64,000 nucleotides of DNA from Thiothrix sp. (GTDB lineage: Bacteria; Pseudomonadota; Gammaproteobacteria; Thiotrichales; Thiotrichaceae). Where the stretch lies: the NCBI RefSeq assembly GCF_028714775.1, contig NZ_JAQTLS010000001.1, positions 62,001 through 126,000 on the forward strand, in the 5' to 3' direction. This document shows positions 61,497-64,000 of this stretch, piece after piece; the first letter of the stretch is position 1; every line of letters starts with the position of its first letter. The position numbers and the translations under genes are program-made. Under the pieces are notes generated by a model. It was not told where the DNA came from, searched no databases, and saw nothing but the letters and a program-made list of their open reading frames with translations.

Positions 61497-62552
61497 TAAC
61501 GGCAATGGGGGTTTGGAGGTCAACCATTCCAGCCCCCTGCGCATCTTCTTGCCCAGCGGGATTTCCAAATAACGGTGGGTAAAGTGCGAATAAATCAGCA
61601 CCGTGACTAAAGTCAGCCCCAATACCACCGGCTTATCCCAACCCTGCGGCTTGGCGAAGTAACGCACCACCATCAGCACCACCAAATGGTTGAGGTATAC
61701 CGAATAGGAAATTTCCCCCAGATACGCCAGCTTACGCACCACGCGAGACAGCCAGCCTTGCTCAAAGGCAAAAATAGCGACCATCAGCAGCGAAAGGTAG
61801 GGCACGAATACATCCATACCCATCGACGAGCCAGTGCGGCTCCAGATAATCCCCAGTACCGCCAATGCACAGAGCACTTCCAGCCACTTGGCATAACGTT
61901 CCACACGCCAATCGCCCCGGTAAAACAAGTACAGCCGGTACGACACAATCCCCAACAGGAACGATGACATCCCGCGCAACAACCCAGAATTGAGGAAACC
62001 GAAATAGTTTTCCGCCTGCGTATTCAACTGCCCGTGCTGCACAAATAGCACCATCACGCCCAATGTCCCCAGCAGGAACAGGATGCCGCTACGGGTAGCA
62101 CGGGTAATCAGAAAAATGAACAGGACATTGACCCAAAATTCCACCGCTACCGACCAACTGGGGTAATTCCACGTCAGCCCCTGTGGGTTGAGGCCAATAT
62201 TGTGCGTCATGGTCAGGTTCTGGATGAAGGTGAACAACGCCCCATCCGGGAACGTGGGCATCGTCCAGTAGATCAGCCAATGCACCAACATAAACATCAG
62301 CAAGGTATAGAGGTGCAAGGGATACAAGCGGGCAATACGGTGATTAATAAATTCCAGCGGGGACGCTTGCCTGCCACCATACAGGTAGCGGTGCGACAAG
62401 ATAAAACCGCTCAGCACCAAAAAGAAATCCACCGCCAAATAGCCCAAACCGCCGTAGACGTGGAAATACACCACCCATAAAGCCGCCAAACCCCGCAGGG
62501 CATCCAACGCCAAGAAACGCTGCCCGCTTACCGAAACCTTTTCCACACACAT
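61383..62552 (-). CDS. Acyltransferase family 3 (OafA/YrhL-like)
   Basis: A 389-residue protein with ten or so membrane helices. Hallmarks are [19 protein letters not shown] (catalytic His region), [15 protein letters not shown] and [13 protein letters not shown]. It transfers acyl groups to surface polysaccharides or similar substrates. The last 38 codons run antisense into uppP, so its C-terminus (about [16 protein letters not shown]) is probably an added tail. It starts 6 bp after tmcA and may be in one transcript with it. Confidence 0.87.
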   Translation of the reverse strand: MCVEKVSVSGQRFLALDALRGLAALWVVYFHVYGGLGYLAVDFFLVLSGFILSHRYLYGGRQASPLEFINHRIARLYPLHLYTLLMFMLVHWLIYWTMPTFPDGALFTFIQNLTMTHNIGLNPQGLTWNYPSWSVAVEFWVNVLFIFLITRATRSGILFLLGTLGVMVLFVQHGQLNTQAENYFGFLNSGLLRGMSSFLLGIVSYRLYLFYRGDWRVERYAKWLEVLCALAVLGIIWSRTGSSMGMDVFVPYLSLLMVAIFAFEQGWLSRVVRKLAYLGEISYSVYLNHLVVLMVVRYFAKPQGWDKPVVLGLTLVTVLIYSHFTHRYLEIPLGKKMRRGLEWLTSKPPLPLSIHPVDQPAVSRDQYDYPKRNPIPREHREVVMADVAD

Positions 62553-62558
62553 AACCCT

Positions 62559-64000
62559 TTAGAACAATGCCTTACCTTTGGCGCTCAACGCCTTGACCTG
62601 CACCACGGAACGGCTACCACTCGCCGTATCCTTGCGGAACCCCACCCGCGCCAGCACAAAACCGGCACGTTCCCAAAAGCGCAGCAGCTCAGGGGTCATG
62701 GCATAACTGACCCCAATATAATCCGCACCACCTTGGGCAGCGAATTCTACCAGATGTTCCAATAATTGCCCGCCCAATCCCCTGTTTTGTAAGTTTGGGT
62801 GGACAGCGATGCGCATTACCCGTTCACACAGCAGTTCTGCCGCGCCGGGAATTTTGGCGTGAAATGTCAGCGTCTGCGGCACGGGATGCCCGTGTGGACG
62901 GCGTTTTCCGGCATGGATTGCGGCAGTTAGTTCCGGGTCAAGTCCCCCTTCGCGGGACAACAGGGCGACGGCAACAATCGTGCTTTGCTGTTCAAGGACG
63001 TGGATGGAAATGTCGGGGGCATCAAGCATCTGGCGCAGGTCGGAGGGGCGAGTTTGGTAATGGGCAGTGATCAGTAGGCCAAAGAGTTGGCGTAGGAGGG
63101 GTTCATTTTCTACCAATTCATCGCGGTTTAAATGGTGGTACTCCGCACATCCCCCCCCATCCCCAACCCTTCCCCCGCTAGGGGGGAAGGGGGCAAGATC
63201 GGCATCGAGTAACAGTGTTTGGTTTATGAACTGTTCCAACGGATCATGTTCCGCCCAACGGATCGGTTGGTGCAAACGCAAGGATTGCCAGCCCGGAACC
63301 CGCTCATCCAATGCTTTCTGGAAACGCAACGCAAAGCCGCGCCCGCTCCCCTCATAGCCATGCAAAGTCGTCGAAAATACACAGCGGGGGTAATGTTCCA
63401 GCATTTGCAACAGCAGTGGCACAGGAATCGCCGCCGCTTCATCCACCAGTAACACATCACCTTCCGGCAAGGTTTGCAGCAAATCATCGGGAGCAAAAAA
63501 TTGCGGCGGGTTTGTTGCCGCGTGCTTAAAAACCGTTTCGACAGTAGCGCGGGAAGGCGCGGTCAGCAGCACCCGCTTTCCTGCATCAATCAATTGGCTC
63601 GCCGCCATACCGAGAGCCGCAGACTTGCCACGCCCCCGATCAGCCGTTAAAACCACTGGAACTTCAGATTGCAGAATGCTTTGGACAGCACTGGCTTGAC
63701 TCCCCCCCCCTCGCCCGCTTAGCGGGAGAGGGGGACGGGGGGTGAGGGTTTTCAACATCCGCACAAACCGCCCCAAAAACCTTCCCCGCACATCCGCCGC
63801 CGTATATGGATACGGTAAAAACCGCCGGTAATCCGGGTCAGCGAACCCTGCCCAGTCGTCCAACGGCGGAGTAAGCAGGAACAACGTCCCGCCCCCACGC
63901 AAAGTCCCGCTGACCGCCGCGAAGGCATTCACATCAAAACCGCTGTGGGCATCGAACACGAGCGCAGCGCATTCTTGCCCCAGCAAGGTATGTGTTTTTT
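62559..64000 (-). CDS. tmcA: tRNA(Met) cytidine acetyltransferase (N-terminus outside window)
   Basis: The frame is open at the window edge (…KTHTLLGQE), so about 70-80 N-terminal residues are missing. Visible parts are the DUF1726 end (LVFDAHSGFDVNAFAAVSGTL), the helicase-like domain with Walker A TADRGRGKSAALG and DEAAAIP, and the GNAT domain (VMRIAVHPNLQNRGLGGQLL). TmcA makes ac4C at the wobble base of elongator tRNA-Met. Two insertions (LTPRPPLPLSGRGGGSQ and APFPPSGGRVGDGGGC) come from palindromic repeats. The protein ends soon after the GNAT domain, without the tRNA-binding tail of E. coli TmcA. Confidence 0.85.
   Translation of the reverse strand, partial: KTHTLLGQECAALVFDAHSGFDVNAFAAVSGTLRGGGTLFLLTPPLDDWAGFADPDYRRFLPYPYTAADVRGRFLGRFVRMLKTLTPRPPLPLSGRGGGSQASAVQSILQSEVPVVLTADRGRGKSAALGMAASQLIDAGKRVLLTAPSRATVETVFKHAATNPPQFFAPDDLLQTLPEGDVLLVDEAAAIPVPLLLQMLEHYPRCVFSTTLHGYEGSGRGFALRFQKALDERVPGWQSLRLHQPIRWAEHDPLEQFINQTLLLDADLAPFPPSGGRVGDGGGCAEYHHLNRDELVENEPLLRQLFGLLITAHYQTRPSDLRQMLDAPDISIHVLEQQSTIVAVALLSREGGLDPELTAAIHAGKRRPHGHPVPQTLTFHAKIPGAAELLCERVMRIAVHPNLQNRGLGGQLLEHLVEFAAQGGADYIGVSYAMTPELLRFWERAGFVLARVGFRKDTASGSRSVVQVKALSAKGKALF
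63150..63193. repeat. Palindromic repeat inserted in-frame in tmcA, copy 1
   Basis: C-run, then inverted arms CCCTTCCCCC and GGGGGAAGGG around GCTA. It encodes part of PFPPSGGRVGDGGG on the minus strand without shifting the frame. Confidence 0.8.
63700..63750. repeat. Palindromic repeat inserted in-frame in tmcA, copy 2
   Basis: C-run, then CCCCCTCGCCCGCT and AGCGGGAGAGGGGG forming a long imperfect palindrome, then ACGGGGGGTGAGGGTTTTC. It encodes LTPRPPLPLSGRGGG. Similar CCCTC...GAGGG elements are dispersed in many proteobacterial genomes. Confidence 0.82.

Noticed and set aside
1-64000. tRNA, rRNA, CRISPR array, insertion sequence or phage genes
   Set aside because: No T-loop-like GGTTCGAATCC clusters, regularly spaced repeats, transposase motifs or phage structural genes were seen on either strand.

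Overview
The window is a contiguous, gene-dense stretch of a chromosome from a gammaproteobacterium. The layout points to a sulfur-oxidising member of the Thiotrichales, with a Thiothrix-like organism as my best guess. That guess rests on several signs: the gene orders yrfG-nudE-cysQ and rhodanese-grxC-secB-gpsA-gshB, an RfaH homologue, a SulP transporter, an ArsR-type regulator with the two-cysteine layout of persulfide sensors (SqrR/BigR/SoxR), and a Gly/Asn-rich secreted protein resembling sulfur globule envelope proteins. No rRNA, tRNA, CRISPR array, insertion sequence or prophage was found. Two genes are cut by the window ends: a sigma-54 activator at the left and tmcA at the right.

Layout. 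Positions 1-6.8 kb hold housekeeping and envelope genes: an NlpC/P60 lipoprotein, a copper chaperone, yrfG/nudE/cysQ, a membrane fusion protein with an ABC ATPase but no permease, and OsmC. From 6.8 to 10.5 kb is the gshB-gpsA-secB-grxC-rhodanese block, followed by the ArsR regulator. From 10.6 to 15.7 kb lie an EnvC-like protein, a C-terminal processing protease, yajL, moaC and moaE-moaD. From 15.7 to 22.8 kb are sulP, then glmS-glmU preceded by methionine salvage genes mtnC-mtnD-mtnB on the same strand. From 22.9 to 28.2 kb are the candidate sulfur globule gene, a membrane metalloprotease with a DUF2167 partner, an M23 peptidase, a YeeZ-like reductase, a Rieske protein and a shortened YeeZ paralogue.

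Positions 28.4-42.4 kb form the accessory region. It has one NarL-type response regulator with two paralogous histidine kinases, then a chaperone-usher pilus operon with three small subunits, a glycine-rich reading frame interrupted by a stop codon, a small subtilisin-like protein on AT-rich DNA, a 348-residue protein I cannot name, and a DUF1287 protein. Three copies of a 22-23 bp dyad-bearing motif lie upstream of the pilus operon, the interrupted frame and the subtilisin gene, which suggests common control.

The most striking feature is the gene-free stretch 43717-44450 after ruvA. It has a perfect sigma-54 promoter, a cluster of TGTCA half-sites about 100 bp upstream of it, a body of about 400 nt with five tracts of consecutive AAN triplets separated by GC-rich hairpins, and a strong intrinsic terminator. 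This is the architecture of a CrcZ/CrcY-type Hfq-sequestering small RNA, here in an unrelated gene neighbourhood.

The right part (44.4-64 kb) carries a lipoprotein, a Cys-rich secreted protein, a Lnt-type acyltransferase and a response regulator/hybrid kinase pair; then mazG, an OmpA-domain protein, pntAA-pntAB-pntB, a Gld-type ABC transporter operon, rfaH, a pteridine reductase, a MidA-type methyltransferase, uppP, an acyltransferase and tmcA. The tmcA gene contains two in-frame palindromic repeat insertions.
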